64,000 bases of DNA from Chryseobacterium geocarposphaerae (GTDB taxonomy: Bacteria; Bacteroidota; Bacteroidia; Flavobacteriales; Weeksellaceae), in contig NZ_PGFD01000001.1 of NCBI RefSeq assembly GCF_002797535.1, forward strand, positions 2,046,001-2,110,000, in the 5' to 3' direction. Position 1 is the stretch's first letter, and the number at the start of each line of letters is the position of its first letter. The notes under the pieces were generated by a model. It had not been told where the DNA came from, ran no database searches, and worked only from the letters and a program-made list of their open reading frames with translations. Both the position numbers and the translations under genes were made by a program. Shown piece after piece: positions 26,644 to 34,933 of this stretch.

Positions 26644-27618
26644 ATGGGAATTTTTGATAAAAGAGTAAGTTATAAACCATTTGAATATCCGGAGGTTCTT
26701 CAATTCGTAGAAGCGATCAACAAATCGTTTTGGGTGCATTCGGAAGTAGACTTTACTGCAGATGTTCAGGATTTTCATTCACAACTTGAACCTCATGAAA
26801 AACATGCAGTAAAAAATGCATTGCTGGCCATTGCACAGATCGAGGTATCAGTAAAGACATTCTGGGGAAATCTGTACAATCATCTACCAAAGCCTGAACT
26901 AAATGGCTTGGGAGCGACTTTTGCAGAATGTGAATTCCGACATTCAGAAGCGTATTCAAGACTTTTGGAAGTTTTAGGGTATAATGAAGAATTTTCAAAC
27001 GTGGTAGAAATTCCAGCTGTAAAAAAGAGAATTGATTTCTTATCGAATGTTTTGAAACACGCCAATTCTGCAACGCCTAAAGAATATGTGTCTTCTCTTT
27101 TATTATTCAGTATTCTGATTGAAAACGTTTCGCTTTTCTCTCAGTTTGCTATTATCCTTTCTTTCACAAGATTTAAAGGATATATGAAAAACGTTTCCAA
27201 TATCATTGCCTGGACTTCCGTTGACGAGCAGATTCACGCGAATGCAGGAATTTACTTAATCAATAAAATCCGTGAAGAGCAACCTGGTTTATTAACCGAT
27301 TCAGATATCGAAGACATCTATACTTTGGTTGATCAGTCTGTAGAACTGGAAGGTGAAATCCTTGACTGGATTTTTGAATTGGGCGAGTTAAGCGTTTTTT
27401 CAAAAGAAGATCTTCTAAACTTCATGAAATATCGTGTTGACGACAGTTTAAAGAAAATCAACATGAATACAAAATACAACGTTTCTCCGGAACAATACAG
27501 ACCGATGGTTTGGTTCGAAGAAGAAGTATTCGCTAACTCTATGGATGATTTCTTTGCAAAAAGACCGGTAGATTACACGAAGCACGATAAGAGTATTACT
27601 GCAAACGATCTTTTCTAA
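26644..27618 (+). CDS. nrdB: ribonucleoside-diphosphate reductase, beta subunit (class I)
   Basis: A 324-residue R2 protein that holds the metal centre and radical. The di-metal ligands can be placed at Glu67, Glu97, His100, Glu160, Glu195 and His198 (motifs IEVSVKTF, ECEFRHSEAY, LIENVSLF, VDEQIHANAG). The radical tyrosine is in the normal position, Tyr104, in EFRHSEAY. The N-terminus starts at the R2 helical domain, so the ATP-cone found at this end of some flavobacterial NrdB proteins is absent. It is followed by a small ABM-like gene and then nrdA. Confidence 0.95.
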   Translation: MGIFDKRVSYKPFEYPEVLQFVEAINKSFWVHSEVDFTADVQDFHSQLEPHEKHAVKNALLAIAQIEVSVKTFWGNLYNHLPKPELNGLGATFAECEFRHSEAYSRLLEVLGYNEEFSNVVEIPAVKKRIDFLSNVLKHANSATPKEYVSSLLLFSILIENVSLFSQFAIILSFTRFKGYMKNVSNIIAWTSVDEQIHANAGIYLINKIREEQPGLLTDSDIEDIYTLVDQSVELEGEILDWIFELGELSVFSKEDLLNFMKYRVDDSLKKINMNTKYNVSPEQYRPMVWFEEEVFANSMDDFFAKRPVDYTKHDKSITANDLF

Positions 27619-27673
27619 GATTGAATTGAAAAGCGCGAGCGAAGCGAACGTCAAAGCAGTTAGTATTAGTAAT

Positions 27674-27703
27674 GTCATTCTGAACGAAGTCGAAAAGATC
27701 CTT
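27674..27703 (+). repeat. fragment of dispersed GTCATTCTGA palindromic repeat
   Basis: GTCATTCTGAACGAAGTCGA followed by AAAGATCCTT resembles the left half of the elements at 50046-50124 and 54336-54413. It lies between nrdB and the following gene. Confidence 0.55.
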
Positions 27704-27747
27704 GTTCCTAGAAATGATAAATACCAATCAGCACAAAACACAAAAAC

Positions 27748-28035
27748 ATGATCAATGTAATGGTAACCTATACCGTAAAGCCGGAATTCGTTTCAGAAAA
27801 CAAAGCGAATATTCAGAAGTTTTTGGATGATTTTAAAAAATTAGATCCAGCTGCTTTTGAGTATAAAGTATATCTGAAAGAAGATGGTGTTACATTTTTA
27901 CATTCTTCAAACTACATCAATGAAGAGGTACAACATGAGGTTTTGAATGTTCCTTCTTTTAAAGAATTTCAAAGATTAAGAGATGAAAGCGGATTGAACG
28001 GTTCGCATAAAGTAGAAATTTTACAATCAATATAA
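27748..28035 (+). CDS. small dimeric alpha-beta barrel (ABM-like) protein between nrdB and nrdA
   Basis: A 95-residue protein with the pattern of antibiotic-biosynthesis-monooxygenase-like ferredoxin folds: strand MINVMVTYTVKPE, helix NKANIQKFLDDFKKL, strand FEYKVYLKEDGVTFLHSSNYI and a C-terminal helix with SFKEFQRLRDESGL. No catalytic residues can be assigned with confidence. It lies 129 bases after nrdB and 58 bases before nrdA on the same strand, which suggests co-transcription. A role in RNR function is only an inference from position. Confidence 0.7.
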   Translation: MINVMVTYTVKPEFVSENKANIQKFLDDFKKLDPAAFEYKVYLKEDGVTFLHSSNYINEEVQHEVLNVPSFKEFQRLRDESGLNGSHKVEILQSI

Positions 28036-28093
28036 AAAGCAACAAAATTCCTGAGCGTATAAAAGCATTCAGGAATTCGAAAATATAAAGACT

Positions 28094-29752
28094 ATGGAAG
28101 AACAAAACGCAAATATATGGTGGCTCAATGAAGAGTCTGAGCAAATGCTAAACAGAGGCTATTTGCTGAAAGGTGAAACTGTGGAAGGGGCCATCGACAG
28201 AATTACTACTGCTGCTGCAAAAAGATTATATAAGCCTGAACTTCAGCCGGCATTCAAAGAAATGATCACAAAAGGATGGATCAGCTTCTCTTCACCGGTT
28301 TGGGCCAATATGGGAACACAGAGAGGTCTTCCTATTTCGTGTTTTAACGTTCACATCCCGGACAGCATTGAAGGAATCACGCATAAAATGGGTGAAGTAA
28401 TCATGCAGACAAAAATCGGAGGCGGAACTTCAGGATACTTCGGAGAACTTCGTAACAGAGGAACTGCCGTAACAGATAACGGAAAATCTTCAGGAGCGGT
28501 TTCTTTCATGAAATTGTTTGATACAGCAATGGACGTTGTTTCTCAGGGAGGTGTAAGAAGAGGCGCTTTTGCAGCTTATCTTGATATTGACCACGGAGAT
28601 ATTGAAGAATTTCTATCCATTAAAGACATCGGAAGCCCAATCCAGAACCTGTTTACAGGAATTTGTGTTCCTGATTACTGGATGCAGGATATGATCGATG
28701 GAGACATGGAAAAACGTAAAATCTGGGCAAGAGTGTTGGAAAGCCGTCAACAAAAAGGACTTCCTTACATCTTCTTCACCGATAACGTGAACAGAAATAA
28801 ACCACAGGTCTATAAAGACTTAGGATTACCTGTAAATGCAAGTAACCTTTGCTCTGAAATCATGCTTCCTTCTTCTATGGAGGAGTCTTTCATCTGCTGT
28901 TTATCATCCATGAACTTAGAATTGTATGATGAGTGGAAAGACACAGATGCAGTAAAATTGGCCATCTATTTCCTTGATGCGGTTTTATCAGAATTTATCG
29001 ACAAAACAGAAGGTAATTATTATCTTCAGGGAGCAAGAAACTTCGCAATGCGTCACAGAGCACTTGGATTGGGAGTTTTAGGATACCATTCTTACCTACA
29101 GAAAAATATGATTCCGTTTGAAAGTTTTGAGGCAACTCAGTTCAACGCAAGAGCTTTCAGACATATTAAAGAACAGGCTGAACAGGCATCAAGAGAATTG
29201 GCGAACATCTACGGAGAGCCGGAATTACTGAAAGGTTACGGATTGAGAAATACCACAACCATGGCGATTGCTCCTACCACTTCAAGTTCTGCGATCTTAG
29301 GACAAACTTCTCCGGGAATTGAGCCGTTTGCTTCCAACTATTATAAAGCGGGGCTTGCTAAAGGAAACTTTATGCGTAAGAATAAGTATTTAGCAAGATT
29401 ACTGGAAGAGAAAGGTCTTGACAACGAAGAAACATGGAGAACCATCATGTTGAATCACGGATCTGTTCAGCATTTGAAAGAATTGACCGACGAAGAAAAA
29501 GCTGTATTTAAAACCTTTAAAGAAATCTCTCCAATGGAGATCATTTCTCAGGCTGCACAGAGACAGCAATATATTGACCAGGCTCAATCATTGAACTTAC
29601 AGATTCCTTCCACCATGCCTGTAAAAGATGTAAACTACCTTTACATCGAAGCATGGAAAAAAGGAGTGAAAACATTATACTATCAAAGAAGTTCTTCAGT
29701 TTCTAAAGAACTGATGGTAAACTTTGTTACCTGCTCAGCTTGTGAAGCATAG
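28094..29752 (+). CDS. nrdA: ribonucleoside-diphosphate reductase, alpha subunit (class I, compact)
   Basis: A 552-residue catalytic subunit, about 200 residues shorter than E. coli NrdA. The active-site cysteine pair partner is Cys83 (PISCFNVH) and the thiyl-radical site is NLCSE (Asn251, Cys253, Glu255). The second redox cysteine is in ESFICCLSS, the radical-transfer tyrosine pair is in TLYYQRSS, and the mobile C-terminal pair is CSAC (547, 550). The protein begins directly at the barrel domain, with no ATP-cone. As nrdB also lacks one, the classical dATP activity switch appears to be missing. The gene ends with a strong terminator. Confidence 0.95.
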   Translation: MEEQNANIWWLNEESEQMLNRGYLLKGETVEGAIDRITTAAAKRLYKPELQPAFKEMITKGWISFSSPVWANMGTQRGLPISCFNVHIPDSIEGITHKMGEVIMQTKIGGGTSGYFGELRNRGTAVTDNGKSSGAVSFMKLFDTAMDVVSQGGVRRGAFAAYLDIDHGDIEEFLSIKDIGSPIQNLFTGICVPDYWMQDMIDGDMEKRKIWARVLESRQQKGLPYIFFTDNVNRNKPQVYKDLGLPVNASNLCSEIMLPSSMEESFICCLSSMNLELYDEWKDTDAVKLAIYFLDAVLSEFIDKTEGNYYLQGARNFAMRHRALGLGVLGYHSYLQKNMIPFESFEATQFNARAFRHIKEQAEQASRELANIYGEPELLKGYGLRNTTTMAIAPTTSSSAILGQTSPGIEPFASNYYKAGLAKGNFMRKNKYLARLLEEKGLDNEETWRTIMLNHGSVQHLKELTDEEKAVFKTFKEISPMEIISQAAQRQQYIDQAQSLNLQIPSTMPVKDVNYLYIEAWKKGVKTLYYQRSSSVSKELMVNFVTCSACEA

Positions 29753-29781
29753 CAAATAATAAACAATTGAAAAACTAGGGA

Positions 29782-29810
29782 ACCGCAGAATATTCTGCGG
29801 TTTTTATTTT
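29782..29810 (+). terminator. terminator of the nrd operon
   Basis: The perfect palindrome ACCGCAGAATATTCTGCGGT (29782-29801) is followed by TTTTATTTT. Confidence 0.9.
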
Positions 29811-29829
29811 CACAAAAAGTAAAATAAAC

Positions 29830-29844
29830 TTTACATTTTGTAAA
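29830..29844. promoter_or_regulatory. inverted repeat, probable operator of the HTH pair
   Basis: TTTACA-TTT-TGTAAA, perfect 6-bp arms, located nine bases upstream of the -7 element at 29853-29860. It is a likely binding site for the HTH protein encoded at 30334-30534. Confidence 0.5.
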
Positions 29845-29852
29845 ATATTTAT

Positions 29853-29860
29853 TACATTTG
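29853..29860 (+). promoter_or_regulatory. -7 element (TACATTTG) of the membrane protein/HTH unit
   Basis: TACATTTG fits the consensus and ends 19 bases before the ATG at 29879. Confidence 0.55.
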
Positions 29861-29878
29861 GATAACCAAAAATAGATT

Positions 29879-30337
29879 ATGAAAAATACATTAAAACTTT
29901 TCCCGAACCGTTTCAAAAAAATAGGATGGTTTATTTTTATTCCTTCTTTAATTATGGGAATATTAACGCTGACAAATCTTTTCGCTTTTCCTGAAATTTC
30001 TTTACCTGTTTTTTACAATTCAGGATTTCCCCTAAGCAATGAAAAGTCCGGATTCTTTACAAAAGCGGAGATCGATCTCTTTCCGAATATTTTTGGAATA
30101 CTCATCATTATAGGAGGAATATTAATCGGATTCTCAAAAGAAAAAATTGAAGATGAGTATATTTCAGGTTTAAGGTTAAAATCTGTATTCTGGAGCTTAG
30201 CAGTGACCTACTCTCTTATTTTACTCTTATTTCTGACCGTATTCGGGATCGCATTTTTTACCGTAATGATTCTTATTATATTTTTACCACTGATTCTGTA
30301 TGTTTTCAGATTTAATTATGTATTGCTTAAACAATGA
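29879..30337 (+). CDS. membrane protein paired with an XRE regulator
   Basis: A 152-residue protein with about four hydrophobic helices: IGWFIFIPSLIMGILTL, IFGILIIIGGILIGF, SVFWSLAVTYSLILLLFLTVFGIA and VMILIIFLPLILYVFRF. No family was recognised. Its stop overlaps the start of the HTH gene by four bases (ATGA), a layout seen in many small membrane protein plus YozG-like regulator pairs. It may sense a membrane signal or be the sole target of the regulator. Confidence 0.75.
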   Translation: MKNTLKLFPNRFKKIGWFIFIPSLIMGILTLTNLFAFPEISLPVFYNSGFPLSNEKSGFFTKAEIDLFPNIFGILIIIGGILIGFSKEKIEDEYISGLRLKSVFWSLAVTYSLILLLFLTVFGIAFFTVMILIIFLPLILYVFRFNYVLLKQ

Positions 30338-30534
30338 AAAATACGATTAAAATAGAAAGAGCGGTAAAAAATATTACTCAGGAAGACCTTGCAAAAATAA
30401 TAGGTGTCTCAAGGCAGACCATCAATGCAATGGAAGCAGGAAAATATATTCCTTCTACAGTTTTAGCCTTAAAAATTGCAAGATATTTCGAAAAAAATGT
30501 GGAAAATATCTTTTTACTTGAAGATAATGATTGA
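30334..30534 (+). CDS. small XRE-family helix-turn-helix regulator
   Basis: A 66-residue stand-alone DNA-binding domain. The helix-turn-helix covers about 15-37 (TQEDLAKIIGVSRQTINAMEAGK), with a typical PSTVLALKIARYFEKNVENIF continuation. The protein resembles YozG/Cro-type mini-repressors. It overlaps the membrane-protein gene by four bases and probably autoregulates the pair through the palindrome at 29830-29844. Confidence 0.88.
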   Translation: MKNTIKIERAVKNITQEDLAKIIGVSRQTINAMEAGKYIPSTVLALKIARYFEKNVENIFLLEDND

Positions 30535-30561
30535 TTATTATTTCATCTCATCCGAAAAATA

Positions 30562-30590
30562 AACCATAGAAATTCTATGGTTTTTTGTTT
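30562..30590 (+). terminator. terminator after the HTH gene
   Basis: AACCATAGAA-A-TTCTATGGTT followed by a TTTT run. Confidence 0.85.
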
Positions 30591-30715
30591 ATGATTATCT
30601 TTTAACAAACATTTTTTACAGAAAAAAAGAACTAATTCACAAATATTAGAATGAATAAATAACACTATTACCCCCTTAAATTCTTAAATTAGCTATAAAC
30701 TAAAATGTAATTCTT

Positions 30716-31606
30716 ATGAAATTCGGACAAGTAGAAGACCCCTCAAAAATAGATTTCACTTTACCAAAAGATCACCCCAGAACGAAAGACATTTTGAAGC
30801 AAAATAAAAAAGGGCTTGAAAACATCTCAATCGGTTGTGCTAAATGGAACAAAACCGATCTTAAAGGATTTTATCCCAAGGGAACTAAAGACGAGCTTTC
30901 TTACTATTCTACGCAATTCAATTCTATTGAGCTGAATGCTACTTTCTACGGAATGCCCACTCCGGAACAGGTAGAAACCTGGAAAGAAAAAACACCGGCA
31001 GATTTTAAGTTTTTCCCTAAAATCACCAATACAGTTTCTCACTTTAGAAGATTATTAAATGTTGATGATGTGGTGACACAATTTGCTTCAGCTGTACTGA
31101 ATTTTGATGAAAAATTGGGAATGGTTTTTCTACAGCTTCATGACAATTTTAAACCAAAAGATTATGAAAGACTGGAAAAATTCGTGAATAACTGGCCACA
31201 AGAAGTTCCGTTAGCCATAGAATTAAGAAATACAGACTGGTTCAGTGATGAGGAAATTCTGAATAAGACCTGTGACCTTTTTGAGAAAAATAACATAACC
31301 AATATCATTGTAGACACAGCCGGAAGAAGAGATATGCTTCACATGAGACTTACTACTCCTAATGCTTTTATCAGATATGTGGGCGCAAATGCAGAGAGCG
31401 ATTATGAAAGATTGGACGACTGGTTGAAACACCTTACAGAATGGAAAAAAGAAGGACTCCAAAATCTTTATTTCTTCGTCCATCAAAATATTGAAAAAGC
31501 CTCTCCTCTTTTATCAGCTTATTTTATCAAAAAAATGAATGAAGAATGGAAAACCGAGCTTAAAGTACCTCAAATGGCTACCGAAAGCATGCAAACTTTA
31601 TTTTAA
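30716..31606 (+). CDS. DUF72 (YecE-like) domain protein
   Basis: A 296-residue TIM-barrel-like protein of the DUF72 family. Visible family signatures are ISIGCAKWNKTDLKGFYPKG, YYSTQFNSIELNATFYGMP, FKFFPKI, PLAIELRNTDWF and the C-terminal NLYFFVHQN. Biochemical function is not established for the family. The N-terminal ~35 residues form a short extension seen in flavobacterial members. It appears to be a single-gene unit. Confidence 0.88.
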   Translation: MKFGQVEDPSKIDFTLPKDHPRTKDILKQNKKGLENISIGCAKWNKTDLKGFYPKGTKDELSYYSTQFNSIELNATFYGMPTPEQVETWKEKTPADFKFFPKITNTVSHFRRLLNVDDVVTQFASAVLNFDEKLGMVFLQLHDNFKPKDYERLEKFVNNWPQEVPLAIELRNTDWFSDEEILNKTCDLFEKNNITNIIVDTAGRRDMLHMRLTTPNAFIRYVGANAESDYERLDDWLKHLTEWKKEGLQNLYFFVHQNIEKASPLLSAYFIKKMNEEWKTELKVPQMATESMQTLF

Positions 31607-31800
31607 TAGCCAACGAAAAATTTATTAAAACAACATTATCAATAAAAAATATCTAAAAATACCCTCCTAAAAACACAAAAAAACACATCGAAAAGCACAA
31701 AAAATCAATACTTTAAAATATTTTTTAATATTTTATAAAATTCACTATATTGTGACAGATTAAATCACACTATGGTAGAGTAATTAATAAAACTAAAATA

Positions 31801-32022
31801 ATGGAAAAAGAAATTTGTACCATCACCCTCACAGGCGACCAGGCGGAACAGTATACATTCTACAATGACAATACAATAAAAAAAGTAGAAAATAATGATA
31901 CTAGTCCATTAATTGAATGGGTTACCCCCAATCAGATCAACAAACATAATAAAGACAGAATCATCAGAAGCTGTCCGGAAGATGTGAAAGAAATCGTAAT
32001 GCAAATATTAGATTATCCTTAA
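31801..32022 (+). CDS. small hypothetical protein (73 residues)
   Basis: A short acidic/polar protein beginning MEKEICTITLTGDQAEQY; no domain recognised. An ATG start follows 194 bases of very AT-rich sequence, and a strong terminator overlaps its stop codon (the stop lies in the hairpin loop). The clean single-gene boundaries suggest a real gene. No function can be proposed. Confidence 0.6.
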   Translation: MEKEICTITLTGDQAEQYTFYNDNTIKKVENNDTSPLIEWVTPNQINKHNKDRIIRSCPEDVKEIVMQILDYP

Positions 32023-32048
32023 CAGGATAATCTAATTTATTTTTTTCT
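32010..32048 (+). terminator. terminator overlapping the end of the 73-residue gene
   Basis: AGATTATCCT-TAAC-AGGATAATCT (32010-32033), a perfect 10-bp stem, followed by a T-rich tract. The TAA stop is in the loop. Confidence 0.8.
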
Positions 32049-32612
32049 TACGAATAAAGAAAGATTTAAAAACAGAAGCAGGAGATTTAGTGTGATGAGA
32101 ACTCCAAGTTTGGTGTTCTCCTGATTATAGGCCTCTATTTCTTTTTTGGCAATGCCTGAAAGCTTTACACTTTGATTGATGTAATTCTGCACCTCGATCA
32201 TTTGGTCAATATTTTTATTCGGAACCGAATGCTGAGAAAAATAAACGGCATTCTTTTTACCTAAATATCCGATAATCCAATATTCATCAGAATTTTTCAT
32301 TTTCAGGTATTCAACTCTGTAATATTCGGGGCGAATCTTACCCAAGTGCATCACCTCCAACGCATCATTTTTATTGTTATTAACATTTAAAACATAAAAG
32401 TCCAGCGGTTGGGGAAGCTTATTGATCAGCTGTAAAGCAACGGCATTCTGCACAATACCAATTGAACTTTTTTTAATAAACCAATATGTAAAAAGAGAAA
32501 TGGAAAAAACCAATATTACAGCTCTGAAAATCTTTGCCCACCCAAATTTTACCTTCGATAAAAGAAGCGAGATGATCAAAGTAATCAATATGATAAAAAG
32601 AAGATACCCCAT
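32037..32612 (-). CDS. hypothetical membrane protein (191 residues)
   Basis: Two N-terminal helices (LLFIILITLIISLLL and VILVFSISLFTYWFI) are followed by an extracytoplasmic domain of about 100 residues (QPLDFYVLNVNNN, SDEYWIIGYLGKKNAVYFSQH). A C-terminal helix (LITLNLLLLFLNLSLFV) comes last. No family was recognised. It lies downstream of the HD hydrolase gene with 29 bases between, so co-transcription is possible. Confidence 0.7.
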   Translation of the reverse strand: MGYLLFIILITLIISLLLSKVKFGWAKIFRAVILVFSISLFTYWFIKKSSIGIVQNAVALQLINKLPQPLDFYVLNVNNNKNDALEVMHLGKIRPEYYRVEYLKMKNSDEYWIIGYLGKKNAVYFSQHSVPNKNIDQMIEVQNYINQSVKLSGIAKKEIEAYNQENTKLGVLITLNLLLLFLNLSLFVRKK

Positions 32613-32641
32613 ATTACAAAGATAGTCAATTAAGAAATCAT

Positions 32642-33286
32642 CTAATCAACATTCCATTCTTTATAAAACTGATCCAGAAAATTCAGCATAAACTCATGTC
32701 TTTCCTCTGCTATTTTTTTTCCTTCAGAAGTATTCATCAGGTCTTTCAGCAAAAGAAGCTTTTCGTAGAAATGATTAATCGTTGTGCCATTAGACTTCTT
32801 ATATTCTTCTTTAGACATATTCAGGCTAGGCTTAATATTCGGATCATACATCGGATTATTTTTAAAACCTCCGAAATTAAACGTTCTGCCTATTCCAATT
32901 GCACCGATCGCATCAATTCTGTCAGCATCCTGAACTATTTTAAGCTCAATCGGAAGATTTTTAGGTGCATCTCCCCTGTTTTTAAATGAAATATTTTTGA
33001 TCACAAATAAAACCTGTTCAATAATATCTTCGGAAGCATTTTCGCTTTCTAAAAACTCACGGGAAATTTTTAAAGCTAACGTTTCATCTCCGTTATGAAA
33101 CTTAGGATCTGCAATATCATGCAGCAACGCGGAAAGTTCTACCACATCAATATTACACACCTCCTTTTCTGCAATTTTCCTGGAAAGCTTCCACACTCTT
33201 TCGATATGAAACCAGTCATGCCCCGCTTCCGCTCCTTCTAATTTTTCTTTTACAAATTTTATCGTGTTTCCAATTAAATTATTCAT
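32642..33286 (-). CDS. HD-domain phosphohydrolase
   Basis: A 214-residue metal-dependent hydrolase. The HD-type ligands are visible in AGHDWFHIERVW, LSALLHDIAD (His-Asp) and the C-terminal QDADRIDAIGAIGIGRTF. It is close to the YedJ/YpgQ-type family that acts on nucleotides or related phosphates; the actual substrate is not known. Its start overlaps the stop of the alpha/beta hydrolase gene by eight bases. Confidence 0.88.
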   Translation of the reverse strand: MNNLIGNTIKFVKEKLEGAEAGHDWFHIERVWKLSRKIAEKEVCNIDVVELSALLHDIADPKFHNGDETLALKISREFLESENASEDIIEQVLFVIKNISFKNRGDAPKNLPIELKIVQDADRIDAIGAIGIGRTFNFGGFKNNPMYDPNIKPSLNMSKEEYKKSNGTTINHFYEKLLLLKDLMNTSEGKKIAEERHEFMLNFLDQFYKEWNVD

Positions 33287-34124
33287 TTACCAATTCTTCT
33301 AAAATAATGTCCCAAAGTTTCCTATTATAGCTTCTAAAAAAATTAATGTGCCCAATTTCTCCTTTTTCCGATTCAGAGATTTTTACGATTCTATAGGTTG
33401 GCTTTAGATTCGGATAAGTTTCTTCCAATAAACTTTTTACACCTTTTTCGGTAAGCCATACATCGTCTTCTGCACGGATCACAAATACTTTTTGAGTTAA
33501 TCTTTTAGAATAGTCCTCTATTTGATCCAACAACCGGTTGGTAGATTTCCTGTTCAAAATTAAGGTTCTCCAGTCATAAGCGCAATTTTTTGGAAGACTT
33601 TCTCCCAAGCCAAACCAATTTGCTGGAAAATAGCCAAAAAGCTCCGTAAATAGTGGTTGCGCCACACCAAATCCCAAAAAAGCCTCTACCTTTGTTCGCC
33701 ATCTTAAATTCCCTACAAAAGCATTCTGAGTTCCTACAAAAACAAATTCATCAAATATCTTAGTATCCCGGTTCATTCCTAAAATCAATGCACCAACAGA
33801 ATGTCCTAAACAATATTTTTTATAGGTCGGGAAATTCTCCTGTATATAATGGGTAAGTGTTTTAAAATCCTTTGTCCCCCAAGTTCTCATGGAAGCTTTA
33901 AAATTCTTCATCTTTAAAGGTTTTGAGAGACCAATTCCTGCATAATCATAGGTAATGACCGTAAACCCATGTTCTGCGAAAAAGTGAGCAAATGAAAAAT
34001 AGATCTGCTGCTTTACTCCTGTTGCAGAATTAATCAGCAAAACTCTATGATTACTTCTTTTGGGAATAAAAATATGAACTACCAGATCTACATTATCTTC
34101 AGTTTTAAGAATAATTTTTTCCAT
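33279..34124 (-). CDS. alpha/beta hydrolase
   Basis: A 281-residue hydrolase with the nucleophile elbow GHSVGA (Ser), an oxyanion region INSATGVKQ, the Asp segment VIRAEDDVWL and a His near EKGEIGHINFF. The ATG at 34124 is used; an upstream in-frame ATG lies inside the terminator hairpin at 34133-34161 and is not likely to be used. Substrate unknown. The 8-base overlap with the HD hydrolase gene suggests one transcript. Confidence 0.85.
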   Translation of the reverse strand: MEKIILKTEDNVDLVVHIFIPKRSNHRVLLINSATGVKQQIYFSFAHFFAEHGFTVITYDYAGIGLSKPLKMKNFKASMRTWGTKDFKTLTHYIQENFPTYKKYCLGHSVGALILGMNRDTKIFDEFVFVGTQNAFVGNLRWRTKVEAFLGFGVAQPLFTELFGYFPANWFGLGESLPKNCAYDWRTLILNRKSTNRLLDQIEDYSKRLTQKVFVIRAEDDVWLTEKGVKSLLEETYPNLKPTYRIVKISESEKGEIGHINFFRSYNRKLWDIILEELVNE

Positions 34125-34132
34125 AAAACAAT

Positions 34133-34161
34133 AAAAAGTCCACTTCAAAAATGGACTTTTT
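34133..34161 (-). terminator. hairpin terminator after the DUF4241 gene
   Basis: AAAAAGTCCA/TGGACTTTTT, a 10-bp stem with a 9-base loop. The T-rich arm makes it functional in either direction. Confidence 0.75.
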
Positions 34162-34223
34162 ATTTTAAAATATTTTATCTGAAAACTTTATTTCAGTATG
34201 CGGTAAATAGTTATTTAAATTGA

Positions 34224-34865
34224 TTAACTCACAAGTACTTCTATAAACTCGGTTACAATTTTCACCGGTTCACCATTTTTGTTGTAAGCTATGTAGCTCG
34301 CATAAAATCCTTCTCCATAGCCGGTTTCAAAAGCAAAAATAGTCCCCGGATGTTCTTCTGAAGGCTTCAGAAATGCATACTGATCGATCGCACCGTTTTC
34401 ATCAAAGAAATATTCATGGAAAAACTCTTCATAAATTCCCATGAAGTCTACTCCTTTGCTTTTGTACAATTTTTGTTCGAGCTCATTAAGGCTGTTTTGG
34501 GTATCAACATCCATAAAACAGCCCATTCCGCTTTCTACAGGATATCCAAAAACTTCTCCTTCAGCTAAATCTTTCACATTTTGTCCGACTGTTGTCGCCA
34601 TTTTCCATTCAGCAATCTCTGAACCACTGAAAATAATTTCAGCATAGGCTACACAATTACTTTCTCTTTCTTTATGCAACAAGACAGAAAAGTCCCCTTT
34701 TGGAAATTCTGTTGAGAAAGGCTGCATATCATTTGTAATCAGAGGATCACAAGACACAAGCTTTCCGCTCGAAAGGTAGATCTTCCCAACCTCGAAGCTT
34801 TCCAGTAACGGACTTTCCACGAAGTTTTTAGAGAATAATTTCTGTATATTTTCTAGGTGTGTCAT
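34224..34865 (-). CDS. DUF4241 domain protein
   Basis: A 213-residue soluble protein of the DUF4241 family. Matching stretches are VGKIYLSSGKLVSCDPLI, GDFSVLLHKE, FGYPVESGMGCFMDVDTQ and FAFETGYGEGFYASY. In other bacteria the domain appears alone or in toxin/immunity settings, but no such context is seen here. The ATG at 34865 is preferred: the 16-codon upstream extension (SLKLSLNLNLSLKN) is translated from the repeat at 34887-34929 and looks non-coding. Confidence 0.8.
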   Translation of the reverse strand: MTHLENIQKLFSKNFVESPLLESFEVGKIYLSSGKLVSCDPLITNDMQPFSTEFPKGDFSVLLHKERESNCVAYAEIIFSGSEIAEWKMATTVGQNVKDLAEGEVFGYPVESGMGCFMDVDTQNSLNELEQKLYKSKGVDFMGIYEEFFHEYFFDENGAIDQYAFLKPSEEHPGTIFAFETGYGEGFYASYIAYNKNGEPVKIVTEFIEVLVS

Positions 34866-34886
34866 TTTATTTTTTAGGCTAAGATT

Positions 34887-34929
34887 AAGGTTTAGGCTAA
34901 GCTTGAGACTCAACCTTAACCTAAACCTT
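34887..34929. repeat. 43-base near-perfect palindrome after valS
   Basis: Two 21-base arms match at 19 positions (AAGGTTTAGGCTAAGCTTGAG against its inverted partner) around a single central base. It begins five bases after the valS stop. There is no T run, so it is not a standard intrinsic terminator; the TTAGCCTAAA unit occurs once more at 34874-34883. Confidence 0.7.
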
Positions 34930-34933
34930 TAAA

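Noticed and set aside
34866..34913. N-terminal extension of the DUF4241 protein (SLKLSLNLNLSLKN)
   Set aside because: Encoded by a palindromic repeat after valS and not family-like; the downstream ATG is used.
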